Below, one piece after another: positions 1 to 9,485 of a stretch of DNA of 64,000 nt (positions are counted from its first letter, which is position 1; each line of letters begins with the position of its first letter). The notes beneath the pieces are model-generated. The model was not told the origin of the DNA and made no database searches. It saw only the letters and a program-made list of their open reading frames with translations. Source of the stretch: Thalassotalea insulae (GTDB lineage: Bacteria > Pseudomonadota > Gammaproteobacteria > Enterobacterales > Alteromonadaceae); contig NZ_BSST01000001.1 in NCBI RefSeq assembly GCF_030161395.1, positions 1,736,001 to 1,800,000 of the forward strand, written 5' to 3'. The position numbers and the translations under genes were made by a program.

Positions 1-1226
1 AGACTGTCTAACAAGTGTTGCTCACTGTGGGCAAAGAGAGATAATTGATTCTGATCTAACACTAATAAATCCGCTTGTTTACCAACAGTTAACTCTCCAA
101 CATTAGTATTGGTACTTTGCGCACCACCGAGTGCGGCTCGTTGCCATAAATTACGGCCAACAGATAGTTCTTCACTATTCGCCAATACCGCTCTTTGCTG
201 CCGAGTTAAACGTTGCGCATACTCCAGCCAACGTAACTCCTCAATAGGGTTAACGGAAATATGACTGTCAGAGCCAATAGCAAAAGTCCCTTGTTCTGCC
301 AAGTATTCTGTTGTTGGAAAAACACCATCCCCCAAGTTTGCTTCCGTAGTCGGGCAGATCCCGGCAATAGCACCAGATGTTGCAATACCCTGACGTTCTG
401 TTTCATTTATATGTGTCGCATGGATCAAACACCAGTGTTGATCCAATGTCATATTATCTAATAGCCACTGCACCGGCCGCTTACCATAATGCGCCAAGCA
501 ATCATTCACTTCTTTTTGCTGCTCTGCAATATGAATATGCACTGGCGCCTTAGTATCATAAGTGCGAACGTGCTCAACAGCTGCACTCAATGACTCAAGA
601 TCTACTGCTCTTAACGAATGTGGCGCTATGCCAACATTCGTATTGCTATAGTCGTTACTCAATGCAATACAGTCAGTAACCAATTGATTAAACTGTTCAA
701 CTGAGTTGATAAAACGCTTTTGCCCATCATTGGCAGGTAAAGGACCAAAGCCACTAAAGCGATATAATACCGGTAATAAGGTTAAGCCTATACCCGAATT
801 TTTTCCGGCCTCAAACAGTGCCCGCGACATTGCAGCAAGTTCAGGGTAATTACTGCCGTCAGGAGCATGGTGTAAGTAATGAAACTCAGCAACCCGGGTA
901 TAGCCCATTTTTAGCATTTCTATATAAAGTTGAGTCGCAATGAGTTGCGCCTGTTCGACAGTTAACTGACCGAGAAACTTATACATGATTTTGCGCCAGG
1001 TCCAAAAGCTGTCTTGACCTTCGCTGCCTTGTTCACTAAAACCGGCAAATGCCCGCTGAAAAGCGTGGGAATGACAGTTAACCATACCAGGAATTACTGT
1101 ACCAACTGACTCAGCGGTGTGGTCGACTCCTGTATTAATCGCAGTGATCACGCCATTTTCTATCGTAAGTGTTTGATCTGTTTTCCAGCCATCCGCCAGT
1201 AAAATACGCTGCGCGTGTAGTTTCAT
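1..1226 (-). CDS. hutF: Formimidoylglutamate deiminase HutF (C-terminus cut off by window edge)
   Basis: Amidohydrolase-superfamily enzyme that deiminates N-formimino-L-glutamate to N-formyl-L-glutamate and ammonia in the five-step histidine degradation pathway; cytosolic. Read on the minus strand, the protein begins MKLHAQRILLADGW. It has the metal-binding motif VNCHSHAFQRAF, the FHYLHH segment, the HIHIAEQ motif and a late IGSDSHISVNP aspartate motif, all typical of HutF. About 408 codons are in the window and the frame stays open to base 1, so the last part lies outside. The ATG is at 1226-1224. It sits 38 bases downstream of hutG on the same strand, and the product of HutF is the substrate of HutG, so they form one operon. 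Family assignment is firm. Confidence 0.93.
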   Translation of the reverse strand, partial: MKLHAQRILLADGWKTDQTLTIENGVITAINTGVDHTAESVGTVIPGMVNCHSHAFQRAFAGFSEQGSEGQDSFWTWRKIMYKFLGQLTVEQAQLIATQLYIEMLKMGYTRVAEFHYLHHAPDGSNYPELAAMSRALFEAGKNSGIGLTLLPVLYRFSGFGPLPANDGQKRFINSVEQFNQLVTDCIALSNDYSNTNVGIAPHSLRAVDLESLSAAVEHVRTYDTKAPVHIHIAEQQKEVNDCLAHYGKRPVQWLLDNMTLDQHWCLIHATHINETERQGIATSGAIAGICPTTEANLGDGVFPTTEYLAEQGTFAIGSDSHISVNPIEELRWLEYAQRLTRQQRAVLANSEELSVGRNLWQRAALGGAQSTNTNVGELTVGKQADLLVLDQNQLSLFAHSEQHLLDS

Positions 1227-1264
1227 AATAATAACTCTCTGTACTTTTTAATAACTGAACATAA

Positions 1265-2050
1265 CTAACAACGACTAAAATTTATCAGACACTGAACTAA
1301 CATTTTCAGTTTCTCTTTTACCTGTGCGGCTTTTTCTTCGTTATATTGATCACTTGGCTCATTCATATAAGTAATTTGTGATAATTCTAATTGCAAGGCA
1401 TGAATATTACTGGCTGGCTGACCATAATGCCGGGTAATAAATCCCCCTTTAAAACGACCATTAGTCACCATGGTATAAGGGCTGTAATCCAGTGCCTGAA
1501 CCTGAGCTAACAATTCAGCATCACAACTAATACCGTCACCATTACCAAAATTAAAATCAGGTAGCTGGCCTTCAAAAAATCTCGGTACATGTGACAAAAT
1601 AGAATGTGCTTCTAACAACACCGCCTTGCCATAGGTCTTTTTCAGCTCCTGCAAAGTATTATCAATCGCTTGATGATACGGTTGCCAGTATTTTTCAACC
1701 CGACCAGCAATTTCTTGTTCGTCCGGCTGCTGCCCGGCAAGATAAATATCAGATAAATCAAACGCCGTAGTAGGACATAATTCGGTAGAATTAGCCCCGG
1801 GATAGAGATTAACTCCTTTAGGATCTCGATTGAGATCGATAACATAACGGTTATATCTCGGCATTAAAATATAAGCCCCCATAGCACGGGCAAAGTCATA
1901 TAAGCGATCAATATACCAATCGGTATCTGGCACTTCCATTGCTGCACTCGTCATCCGGGATGCAATATCTTGAGGAATTTCCTGCCCGTTATGCGGCATA
2001 CTAATCAATAAAGGCACACTACCTTGATGTAATTGATAACTGTTCGACAT
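1265..2050 (-). CDS. hutG: N-formylglutamate deformylase HutG
   Basis: Hydrolyses N-formyl-L-glutamate to glutamate and formate, the last step of the HutF branch of histidine degradation. The 261-residue protein has the FGase-family landmarks: SMPHNG with His20, YVIDLNRDP with Asp72 and Arg75, and LLEAHS with His149, followed by the SHVPRFFEG stretch. There is no signal peptide, so it is cytosolic. Length is normal for the family. It is the first gene of a hutG-hutF unit and lies directly behind a TTGTATATACAA palindrome that resembles a HutC operator. The same HNG / DLNR / HS pattern reappears in the N-terminal half of the protein at 22447-24435, which makes this gene a useful internal comparison. 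Confidence 0.95.
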   Translation of the reverse strand: MSNSYQLHQGSVPLLISMPHNGQEIPQDIASRMTSAAMEVPDTDWYIDRLYDFARAMGAYILMPRYNRYVIDLNRDPKGVNLYPGANSTELCPTTAFDLSDIYLAGQQPDEQEIAGRVEKYWQPYHQAIDNTLQELKKTYGKAVLLEAHSILSHVPRFFEGQLPDFNFGNGDGISCDAELLAQVQALDYSPYTMVTNGRFKGGFITRHYGQPASNIHALQLELSQITYMNEPSDQYNEEKAAQVKEKLKMLVQCLINFSRC

Positions 2051-2062
2051 TTAACCACCTAA

Positions 2063-2074
2063 TTGTATATACAA
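2063..2074. promoter_or_regulatory. HutC-type operator palindrome upstream of hutG
   Basis: A perfect 12-base palindrome, TTGTATATACAA, lies 12 bases upstream of the hutG ATG. The GntR/HutC regulator family typically binds TGTATATACA-like sites, and HutC represses hut genes until urocanate is present. No hutC gene is in the window, so the assignment rests on the motif and its position. Confidence 0.6.
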
Positions 2075-2228
2075 CTTTTGCGATAATTTACCATGTTATC
2101 AGTTATAGCGCCAATCGCATTATTTTTAAAATCCTGACTACCAATTAAAACTCAGTATTATTTGCGCGATCCTCAGTTATCTAATATGGTTAATATTTAT
2201 AAATTAACTTATTAAAAATTAGCCATTT

Positions 2229-5096
2229 ATGCCGATAAAACTGATTCAACTGATCACTCTGTATCTTTGCTTGAATAGTGCAGTCGGTGGAGTATTTAGC
2301 AGCGAAGTCAATCATGCTAGTCCGAATATTTCTCAGGAAAGAGTACTTCGTATCGCGTTGCCAGATGACGCTACCCTTAAAGCCGCATCACCTGAACCAT
2401 TCGAACGTGTAGTAAATTTTTTAAAAGAATACTGGCAAATTTGGGCAATCGATCATCAGGTTGAGGTTCGCTTTATTTATTTACCGACAACCGATGCATT
2501 AACTGCCCTTAAGCAAAACCAGCTCGATATTGTCGCCATTAATATCTATCAAAGCGCTGAACAACAACTACTATTTAGTATCCCTTACTTAAAATTCAGA
2601 CAAAGCATTTTTCGCAACGTCAATAAAAACACTGAAGACGGCATTCAAATTGCGATCCATGCTCAAGACACTAAAGCATTAAACTTTTTACCCAGCCATA
2701 TTGAAAGAGAATATTTTAACGACGTAGATGCATTAGTAGAAAATTACCATAAATATGACGCCATCTATTCTACCCGCCCTTGGATCATTGCCAATAAATT
2801 GGAGCAGTTTGGCATTAACCAAAATTTTTATATCAACCAACAAGAAGTGCCACAGGTAACACTACATTTTACCACCCGGGCCGACGACAGGGCGTTAATG
2901 TACCTGATCAATGACAGTATCAGAGCGGTAAAAACCAGCCAAGCCAATGTCTGGAATGAAAAGTATCAACTAACGAAAGACTCTAATTTTATTCTCACAT
3001 TTGGTCAGTACGGACAAAACCTCAGTGAACAGGAAAAACAGTACCTGATCAATAATAATGTTATCCATTACCCTGTTGCTAATGAAGGAAATCCACCATT
3101 TATTATTACCAAAAGCTTTGCCAATATTACCGATCGAGGGTTTACCACTGAACTGCTTAGATTTATTGCCCAAAAAACCGGTGTTATTTTTAAACCCTTG
3201 TATGTAGAGAACAGAGAGCAACTAGAGCGACAAATAGAACAAGGCAAGGCTCAACTGCTGGTAGATGTTGAGCAAAACAACAAAAGTCATTACCAATCCA
3301 GTATTCCTTATTTTACCATCCGTTATAGCTTGGCCTATAACCCAAGTATTACTACGGTCGAACGTTTTGCTGATCTTAATCAGTTGTCGATTGCCGCAGT
3401 GAAAGAAGCAGCAACCACAGCACGTTTAGCAAAGAAATATCCTTTAGCCCGTATATCGCTCTACGACACCACTAGTGAAGCCATCAATGCAGTTGCTGAA
3501 GGTAAAGCTCAGGTCTTTGTCGGTAGTTCCTTAACCACATCTTTTCTGATCAAAGAAAATCGCTATGCTAACTTAACATCACGCCCTTTTCCGCAGTTTG
3601 ACAATAAAACCAAACTGGTTTTTGCCACAAGTAACGAGCACAGCCAGTTAGTTTCCATCATAAACAAAGCAATTAATGCCTTATCCACCGATCAATTTGA
3701 TGCCATGTACGCTAAATGGAGTCAATCAGCATTTCCTGAAGCCAATGTCCAAGCACAGGTTGAAATTGCCTATCGTCAGGCGAGTTATGTCTTTCTCACT
3801 ATTTTATTAATTGCTTTAATCGTTTTTTGGGTCTATTACCGCCAGCTTCAGGTCCAGAAAACTGCCCAAAAAAAGATTGAACACGCCTTAGCACTGGCAG
3901 AATCTGCACGAAAAGAAGCGGAGAAATCAGCTCAGGCCAAAGTGACGTTTTTAACCCATATGAGCCACGAAATACGCACTCCAATGAATGGGGTGTTAGG
4001 AATGACAGAAGCACTCAACTATACCAAGCTCAACAGTGAACAAAGTGAATTGCTGGAAACACTAGAAGGCTCCGCGCGCCACTTACTGGCATTGTTAAAT
4101 GATGTCTTAGATTTTTCCAAGATGGAAGCTGGCAAACTAACCTTAGAGTCGATGCCGGTTAATTTACGGTTATTAAGTCAAAACGTGATTAAAAGCTTTC
4201 AGCATATTGAGAAAAATAATGATATTAAACTGAAACTGAATATTGACTCAGGCATCACTCATAGCTATTTCACCGATCCGACCCGGCTTAATCAGGTGCT
4301 AAATAATTTAATGAGTAATGCCATTAAATTTACTGATCAGGGGAGCATTACCTTATCAATCACTAAGCTCGCTAATAAATCACAGGCAGATAAACACTAC
4401 GACACCATAAGGATCAGTGTTAGCGATACCGGCATAGGTATACCTCCCGAAAAACAAAAACTGCTGTTTACTCCTTTTATACAGGCGGATAGCGACACCA
4501 CCCGAAAGTTTGGTGGTACCGGATTAGGTCTGAGTATTTGTCAGGAAATCGTCATTGCCATGGGAGGAATGATTAAAATTGAATCGCAGAAAAATCAAGG
4601 CAGCAACTTTTATTTCGACTTAACCTTTAAACAGGCTGAAATCAAACTCGAGACAACAGATCGCCGAAGAAGTGACCGTAATACCAGCGCTCCCGCTGAT
4701 AATCGCTTTGCTGATATCCGAGTATTAGTGGCAGAAGATAATCTAGTCAATGTTAAAGTGCTGACTGCTCAGCTGGCACGACTCAATATTGAAGCAGATG
4801 TTGCTTACGATGGTGAACAGGCGCTCGCCATGCACCAACAAGCTCCTTATGACATTATCATTTCTGATTGCCATATGCCGAAAATGGATGGCTTTGAGCT
4901 GGCAAAAGCAATTCGAAAGCAACCACCACAAGCCGTTTGGTTGATAGCTGTTACCGCTGATGCCTTAAGTGGCGCGGCAGAAAATTGTCTCGCAGCAGGC
5001 TTTGACGACTATATGGCCAAACCTTGTCCACAAGAAGAGATAACTAACAAATTAAACCATGCCTACCGCATGCTACAAACGAAACGTAATGGTTAG
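2229..5096 (+). CDS. BvgS-type hybrid sensor histidine kinase with two periplasmic solute-binding domains
   Basis: A 955-residue membrane sensor kinase. The order is signal peptide (about 1-25), two tandem family-3 solute-binding (Venus-flytrap) domains in the periplasm (about 38-260 and 280-505), one membrane helix (about 518-537), a short coiled linker, then HisKA with His580 in SHEIRTPMNG. The HATPase part has an N box near 690-702, DTGIGIP and GGTGLGLS. A C-terminal receiver follows with acidic residues in VAEDN and phospho-acceptor Asp880 in SDCHMPKMDG. It would autophosphorylate on ligand change and relay to its own receiver; unlike BvgS it lacks a visible Hpt domain, so a separate Hpt protein or output regulator must exist elsewhere. 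No response regulator is adjacent. The ligand is unknown. Confidence 0.9.
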   Translation: MPIKLIQLITLYLCLNSAVGGVFSSEVNHASPNISQERVLRIALPDDATLKAASPEPFERVVNFLKEYWQIWAIDHQVEVRFIYLPTTDALTALKQNQLDIVAINIYQSAEQQLLFSIPYLKFRQSIFRNVNKNTEDGIQIAIHAQDTKALNFLPSHIEREYFNDVDALVENYHKYDAIYSTRPWIIANKLEQFGINQNFYINQQEVPQVTLHFTTRADDRALMYLINDSIRAVKTSQANVWNEKYQLTKDSNFILTFGQYGQNLSEQEKQYLINNNVIHYPVANEGNPPFIITKSFANITDRGFTTELLRFIAQKTGVIFKPLYVENREQLERQIEQGKAQLLVDVEQNNKSHYQSSIPYFTIRYSLAYNPSITTVERFADLNQLSIAAVKEAATTARLAKKYPLARISLYDTTSEAINAVAEGKAQVFVGSSLTTSFLIKENRYANLTSRPFPQFDNKTKLVFATSNEHSQLVSIINKAINALSTDQFDAMYAKWSQSAFPEANVQAQVEIAYRQASYVFLTILLIALIVFWVYYRQLQVQKTAQKKIEHALALAESARKEAEKSAQAKVTFLTHMSHEIRTPMNGVLGMTEALNYTKLNSEQSELLETLEGSARHLLALLNDVLDFSKMEAGKLTLESMPVNLRLLSQNVIKSFQHIEKNNDIKLKLNIDSGITHSYFTDPTRLNQVLNNLMSNAIKFTDQGSITLSITKLANKSQADKHYDTIRISVSDTGIGIPPEKQKLLFTPFIQADSDTTRKFGGTGLGLSICQEIVIAMGGMIKIESQKNQGSNFYFDLTFKQAEIKLETTDRRRSDRNTSAPADNRFADIRVLVAEDNLVNVKVLTAQLARLNIEADVAYDGEQALAMHQQAPYDIIISDCHMPKMDGFELAKAIRKQPPQAVWLIAVTADALSGAAENCLAAGFDDYMAKPCPQEEITNKLNHAYRMLQTKRNG

Positions 5097-5233
5097 TTAG
5101 AAATACAATACGCCTACCCGCAATTTAATAGAAATTAGCTATCATATCGATAACAATTAACGATTATACCTATTGCAATTTCCAGTTGACAATAACACTT
5201 ATTAATCACTCAACAACGAAATAGGTATTAGCT

Positions 5234-5962
5234 ATGTTTGCAAATAAAGAAGGTCATTCAGTCCCCCAGGTAACATTTACCATTCGTGACAATGAACAGT
5301 GGCTAACGCGTACCAGCGACGAAATTTTCAGAAATAAAAAGGTTGTGCTTTTCGCTTTACCTGGTGCTTTTACACCAACCTGCTCTTCTACACATTTACC
5401 ACGGTACAATGAATTAGCACAACAATTTTACCAGCAAGGTATTGATGAGATTTTGTGTTTGTCGGTTAACGACACCTTTGTTATGAATGCGTGGGCACAA
5501 GATCAACAAGCACAAAACATTAGTTTTCTTCCTGATGGCAATGGAGAATTTTCACAGGCTATCGGTATGCTGGTTGATAAATCAACCATAGGTTTTGGTA
5601 AGCGTAGTTGGCGCTACGCCATGCTGGTAGAAGACGGTGTTATCAAAAAAATGTTTATAGAGCCAGACGTAGAAGGCGACCCATTTGAAGTATCAGACGC
5701 TGATACCATGCTTGCTTACATTAACCCTGAAGCAGTCCAACAACAAAAGATCGCGATTTTTACTAAACCATCTTGTCCTTACTGTAAGAAAGCCAAAGCA
5801 TTATTACGTGATCAGGGATTAAGCTTTGAGGAAATCGACGTCGCCAATAACCTATCACTAACCACACTAAAAGCCGTAACCGGTAATGATACCGTGCCAC
5901 AAACCTTCATTGACGGCCAACATATAGGTGGCAGTGAAGCACTAGCTAGTTACTTTAGTTAA
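5234..5962 (+). CDS. Peroxiredoxin 5 - glutaredoxin fusion (hybrid Prx5)
   Basis: Thiol peroxidase that reduces H2O2 and alkyl hydroperoxides, with its reductant domain fused at the C-terminus so that glutathione can regenerate it. Residues 1-165 form a Prx5-type domain with peroxidatic Cys50 in GAFTPTCSS. Residues 172-242 form a glutaredoxin domain with active site Cys181-Pro-Tyr-Cys184 and the downstream TVPQ and GG segments. The 242-residue length matches the hybrid PrxV/Grx known from Haemophilus influenzae and Chromatium. The enzyme is cytosolic and monocistronic. Convergent to the next gene, with a hairpin in between. A single OxyR-like half-site overlaps the start codon (see findings). 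Confidence 0.95.
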   Translation: MFANKEGHSVPQVTFTIRDNEQWLTRTSDEIFRNKKVVLFALPGAFTPTCSSTHLPRYNELAQQFYQQGIDEILCLSVNDTFVMNAWAQDQQAQNISFLPDGNGEFSQAIGMLVDKSTIGFGKRSWRYAMLVEDGVIKKMFIEPDVEGDPFEVSDADTMLAYINPEAVQQQKIAIFTKPSCPYCKKAKALLRDQGLSFEEIDVANNLSLTTLKAVTGNDTVPQTFIDGQHIGGSEALASYFS

Positions 5963-5992
5963 TCGTTGTTTTACTGATTAATTCGCCAACAG

Positions 5993-6014
5993 GAGCTGCA
6001 CCTAAATGCGGCTC
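5993..6014. terminator. Hairpin between convergent genes (possible bidirectional terminator)
   Basis: GAGCTGCA (5993-6000) pairs with TGCGGCTC (6007-6014) with one G-T wobble and a 6-base loop. It lies between the ends of the peroxiredoxin-glutaredoxin and solute-binding protein genes. There is no strong T-run on either side, so termination is only suggested by position. Confidence 0.4.
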
Positions 6015-6025
6015 TTGCTATTACA

Positions 6026-6847
6026 TTAATTTACATAGCGTTTGATGATTTGCTCAATTTCACCACTACGCTTCATTTTGTAAATTTCAATATCAAATTT
6101 TATAGTAAAGTCTTTTTTGAATGGAAAATTTTTCTCGGCATTGATATCCGTGTAGCCCAAATGTCCGCTATTATTCGAAATGACAGCAAGTTCCTTCAAC
6201 ACCACAGCTTTCTTGTCATAACTTTGATAAAGGCCATTTTCTTTCAGTTGCTTTACATGCCAAGCAAAGGGCAGTTGTGAGATCACAGTACAATCAGCCA
6301 TCTCAGTGAGTAGCGATGGAACAATGCTTTTTGCGTCATTAATCAATAGCACTTCAATCTTTTGCTGTTTTACCAATTGCGCAAATTCTTCACCAGAGCG
6401 TCCGTCTCCCCTAGACATCACAAATTTAAGCCCATGATAATCATCGGGAAATTTAACTCTAGCAGTACTTAATACCTTTTCATTGCACACCACCACATCA
6501 CGCTGTATATGTAAGGGGAGCGAATATGGCCAAATATAGGGTCGCTTTGGCTCAGTCATGGTATGCCAATCATGGGCATGAAAATAAGGTGGCAGAAGCG
6601 CAAATGTGATCCCTTTTTCTACTTCCATCTTTGCTCTGGCCCAAGGTAACACTTTATAAGTGACCTGATAATTTGGCATTCGTGCAACGGCTTTATTAAC
6701 GATATCTATATATATACCGGTCAACTTGCCTTTTTCGTCCGTATAGATATATGGGGGTAACATGTCATGCGTAGCTATTTCTACTTGTTGTGCTTTACAC
6801 ACAATGGCAATGAGGCAGGTAAGAAGAAACAATATAGCGTTCTTCAT
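6026..6847 (-). CDS. Stand-alone periplasmic family-3 solute-binding protein
   Basis: A 273-residue exported protein: signal peptide about 1-19, then an SBP_bac_3 (amino-acid-type Venus-flytrap) fold starting VEIATHDMLPPYIYTDEKG with the typical GIYIDIVNKA and LPWARAKMEVEKG stretches. No permease or ATPase genes are next to it. In Alteromonadales such orphan binding proteins are common and often of unknown ligand; some serve as sensor partners. It lies downstream of the chemoreceptor gene on the same strand but is separated from it by a strong terminator, so it has its own promoter region in 6848-7014. The exact ligand cannot be read from the sequence. Confidence 0.8.
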   Translation of the reverse strand: MKNAILFLLTCLIAIVCKAQQVEIATHDMLPPYIYTDEKGKLTGIYIDIVNKAVARMPNYQVTYKVLPWARAKMEVEKGITFALLPPYFHAHDWHTMTEPKRPYIWPYSLPLHIQRDVVVCNEKVLSTARVKFPDDYHGLKFVMSRGDGRSGEEFAQLVKQQKIEVLLINDAKSIVPSLLTEMADCTVISQLPFAWHVKQLKENGLYQSYDKKAVVLKELAVISNNSGHLGYTDINAEKNFPFKKDFTIKFDIEIYKMKRSGEIEQIIKRYVN

Positions 6848-7014
6848 CAGGAATAATATCCTTTAAAGCGAATCTATCAAAAAGCAATCAATAAACTTCA
6901 TTTGGGGCTGTTGTTCTTTGCTGCAAAAACAAACTTGAAAGATCAACACCTCTATAAATTATAGCAGAATGCCAGCATTCACTCCTTATCACCAATACTT
7001 GATAATGCTCAAAT

Positions 7015-7043
7015 AAAAAAAAGAGCAAATACGCTCTTTTTTT
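7015..7043 (-). terminator. Rho-independent terminator of the chemoreceptor gene
   Basis: Eight As and GAGC (7015-7026) pair with GCTC and seven Ts (7033-7043) around a 6-base loop. Read on the minus strand it is a GC core followed by a T-run. It lies 57 bases after the MCP stop codon. The symmetry means it could also stop plus-strand transcription. Confidence 0.75.
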
Positions 7044-7099
7044 ATCCAATATTCATCAATATTTGCCTTAATGATTTGTCGCCAACAAAGCACGCACGC

Positions 7100-8980
7100 T
7101 TAGACTTTAAATTGTCCAACTAACTGATTCAGATCACTAAATTCACGTTGTAAGCTATCACAGGCACTTTGGGTTTGCTGTAGATTACTGACCCCTTGCT
7201 GGTTCAATTCCATCAGTTGCATGATGTCTTCATCAATAGACTTGATGACATCACTTTGTTGCTTGGTCGCTTCCGCCACCGCGTGGTTTTCATTATCCAC
7301 TTCTTTTAGTGACCCTACGATAGTCTGCATGGTTTCATCAGCAACATTGGCCTTTTCAACACTCGCTTGACTATTTCTCTGACTTTCTTCCATCGAATTC
7401 ACGACAGAAATAGTGCCTTGCTGTAAGTTCTCTATTATATTTTCAATTTCAGTCGCGGCGTCCTGCGTACGTTGTGCCAGCTGTCGTACTTCGTCAGCAA
7501 CCACGGCGAAGCCACGGCCTGCTTCACCGGCACGCGCTGCTTCAATAGCAGCATTAAGCGCAAGCAAGTTAGTTTGTGAGCTCACGCCCATAATCACATC
7601 TAAAATATTAGCTATATTATTGGCTTCCGCTCTGAGTTTTTCGATATCACCACTAGAGCTTTCCATCGTGCCAGATAGTTGCAAAATCGATTCAATATTC
7701 GCGTTTAATGCCGACATCCCTTCTTGTGATTGATTTTGCATTGCCGAGGTAAGTTCTGATGCATTTGCCGCATTGGCAGAAATTTCATCTGATGAATTGT
7801 TTAATTCAGTAATGGCGCTGGAAACATTAGTGCCTCGGCCTAACTGCTGTTCAGCCATTTCAATTCCAGAATGGGCGCTTTGTCGTACTTGCTCTATGTG
7901 TTCATTCAACACATTAGCAGATGCTTGAACCTGCTGCATTGCAAGGTGAATGCGTTCGATAAAGCCATTAAAGTTCTCTGAGAGCTGACCAATTTCATCT
8001 TGGGTATCAACGGATAAACGTTGCGTTAAATCACCATCCCCCTGTGAAATATCTTTAATAGCGGTATTGAGTCGATAAATAGGCTTCATTAAATGATTAA
8101 ACAATAAATGCAGTAAGACAACCGTTACTAACAAGCTGATCACCGCTACCAGTATCGCGCTGTTACGAGCTTCTACCAACGGCTTATACGCCTTTTCTTT
8201 GTTCAGTAACACCCCAACGTACCAATTCACTGAATTGATGCCAGTAATAGGAATAAAAGAGACAATCTGCTGATCATTAATTTCGTTCAGCTCTTTAACA
8301 AACTTCGGCTTAACCCCTAACAATTCAGTAATATTTTTCTCAACGAAGTCTGGTTGTGGATGACTGAGAATTTTTCCTTCTGCTGTGACTAAATAAGCGT
8401 AACCTATATCTAAGAAATCAATCGCGTTTAACGTTTCAGAAATATCATCAAGTAGAATATCACCACCAGCAACCCCGATAAATTCACCATTAACTTCCAC
8501 CGGCGCTACGGGAGAAATCACTAACTTATTAATAGTGACATCCATATAAGGTTCGGTGAACGAAGACTCTCTTGATTGTTTGGTTTGGGTATACCAGGGA
8601 CGTTTACGGGCATCATAACCTGCTGGTAACTCTAATTGCTGATCATCTAAGATGAACTCGCCAGTGCTTTCCACACCGACATATGCACTTTTAAATAGCC
8701 CAGCTTTAGCCGCCTGTTGCACCGCTTTTAATACCACAGGTTTTTGTGGTTTCGCTGACGTTGTCTGTGCGATTGATTCAATAATTCGTAGTTTGCCATT
8801 CAACCAATTGGCAATATTGCCGGCAACTGAATGACCTATTTCATCAATGGCACGATTTAAATTATCCTGGGTATCATGTTTTAACGAAATATAATTGATA
8901 CTGGTCGATGTCAGTAGTGCTAACAGCAATAACACCGCACTAACCAGTATAATTTTATGAGCAAATTTTAACTGCAACAC
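7100..8980 (-). CDS. Methyl-accepting chemotaxis protein with amino-acid-sensing dCache_1 domain
   Basis: A 626-residue transmembrane chemoreceptor: TM1 about 8-30, periplasmic double-Cache domain about 33-270, TM2 about 273-297, HAMP about 298-350, then a long signalling domain with the invariant hairpin tip NLLALNAAIEAARAGEAGRG. The Cache domain carries the full set of residues of the amino-acid dCache motif: Tyr122, Arg127, Trp129, Tyr130, Tyr145, Asp147 and Asp174. This is the same spacing as in Pseudomonas PctA, shifted by one. From that motif I infer that it senses L-amino acids and steers CheA kinase activity at the cell pole. No CheR/CheB-binding pentapeptide is visible at the end. 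Single-gene unit with its own terminator. Confidence 0.93.
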   Translation of the reverse strand: MLQLKFAHKIILVSAVLLLLALLTSTSINYISLKHDTQDNLNRAIDEIGHSVAGNIANWLNGKLRIIESIAQTTSAKPQKPVVLKAVQQAAKAGLFKSAYVGVESTGEFILDDQQLELPAGYDARKRPWYTQTKQSRESSFTEPYMDVTINKLVISPVAPVEVNGEFIGVAGGDILLDDISETLNAIDFLDIGYAYLVTAEGKILSHPQPDFVEKNITELLGVKPKFVKELNEINDQQIVSFIPITGINSVNWYVGVLLNKEKAYKPLVEARNSAILVAVISLLVTVVLLHLLFNHLMKPIYRLNTAIKDISQGDGDLTQRLSVDTQDEIGQLSENFNGFIERIHLAMQQVQASANVLNEHIEQVRQSAHSGIEMAEQQLGRGTNVSSAITELNNSSDEISANAANASELTSAMQNQSQEGMSALNANIESILQLSGTMESSSGDIEKLRAEANNIANILDVIMGVSSQTNLLALNAAIEAARAGEAGRGFAVVADEVRQLAQRTQDAATEIENIIENLQQGTISVVNSMEESQRNSQASVEKANVADETMQTIVGSLKEVDNENHAVAEATKQQSDVIKSIDEDIMQLMELNQQGVSNLQQTQSACDSLQREFSDLNQLVGQFKV

Positions 8981-9143
8981 GCTAAACTCTCTTGTTATTA
9001 TAATTTATTATTTCGCTCAATACCTTAGCACTGCCTTATCTAAGATCCAAGCCACTTACAAATACGCTCTCTACTATTTTGTACAGCAAAGATAACAGTG
9101 TCATGATAAACTGTAATTCTGTTTTCCCATAGCGAAAAAACTT

Positions 9144-9374
9144 GTGGATAATCAACCTTATAATCCATTACATGGCATCACATTAAAAACTCTGCTCACC
9201 GAACTGGTAGATCATTTTGGCTTTAGCGCCTTAGGTCAGGAAATCAACATTCGCTGCTTTACCCACGAGCCAAGTATTCAATCCAGTTTAAAGTTCTTGC
9301 GGAAAACTCCCTGGGCGAGGGAAAAAGTCGAAAATTTTTATATCAAACATAAACATCTGGTGCATAAAGCGTGA
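9144..9374 (+). CDS. VF530 family protein (DUF2132)
   Basis: A 76-residue soluble protein of the VF530/DUF2132 family, recognised by the conserved run NPLHGITLKTLLTELVDHFG and the C-terminal SLKFLRKTPWAREKVE. Members are small double-helix folds proposed to bind DNA; the function is not established. The open frame starts at a GTG at 9144; no in-frame ATG gives a better N-terminus and the family normally starts a few residues before NPLHG. No operon partner: purU starts 111 bases later with its own spacing. Confidence 0.85.
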   Translation: MDNQPYNPLHGITLKTLLTELVDHFGFSALGQEINIRCFTHEPSIQSSLKFLRKTPWAREKVENFYIKHKHLVHKA

Positions 9375-9485
9375 GTCTAACATCACTCAATATGCCACCC
9401 AGGTCTACGCTATAGCAATTTATGCTAGCTCTCCGCAAAGAAAAGCGGCAAACTGCAAAGCAGTCCAATTTTTTGTAATCAAACT

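Noticed and set aside
206..461. Two short open frames, one on each strand, inside the left terminal gene
   Set aside because: They are shadows in other frames of hutF, whose protein reads through this region with strong family motifs.
9452..9464. ACTGC-AAA-GCAGT hairpin before purU as a terminator
   Set aside because: The stem is short (5 bp) and the T-run begins several bases away, so it is too weak to list as a terminator.
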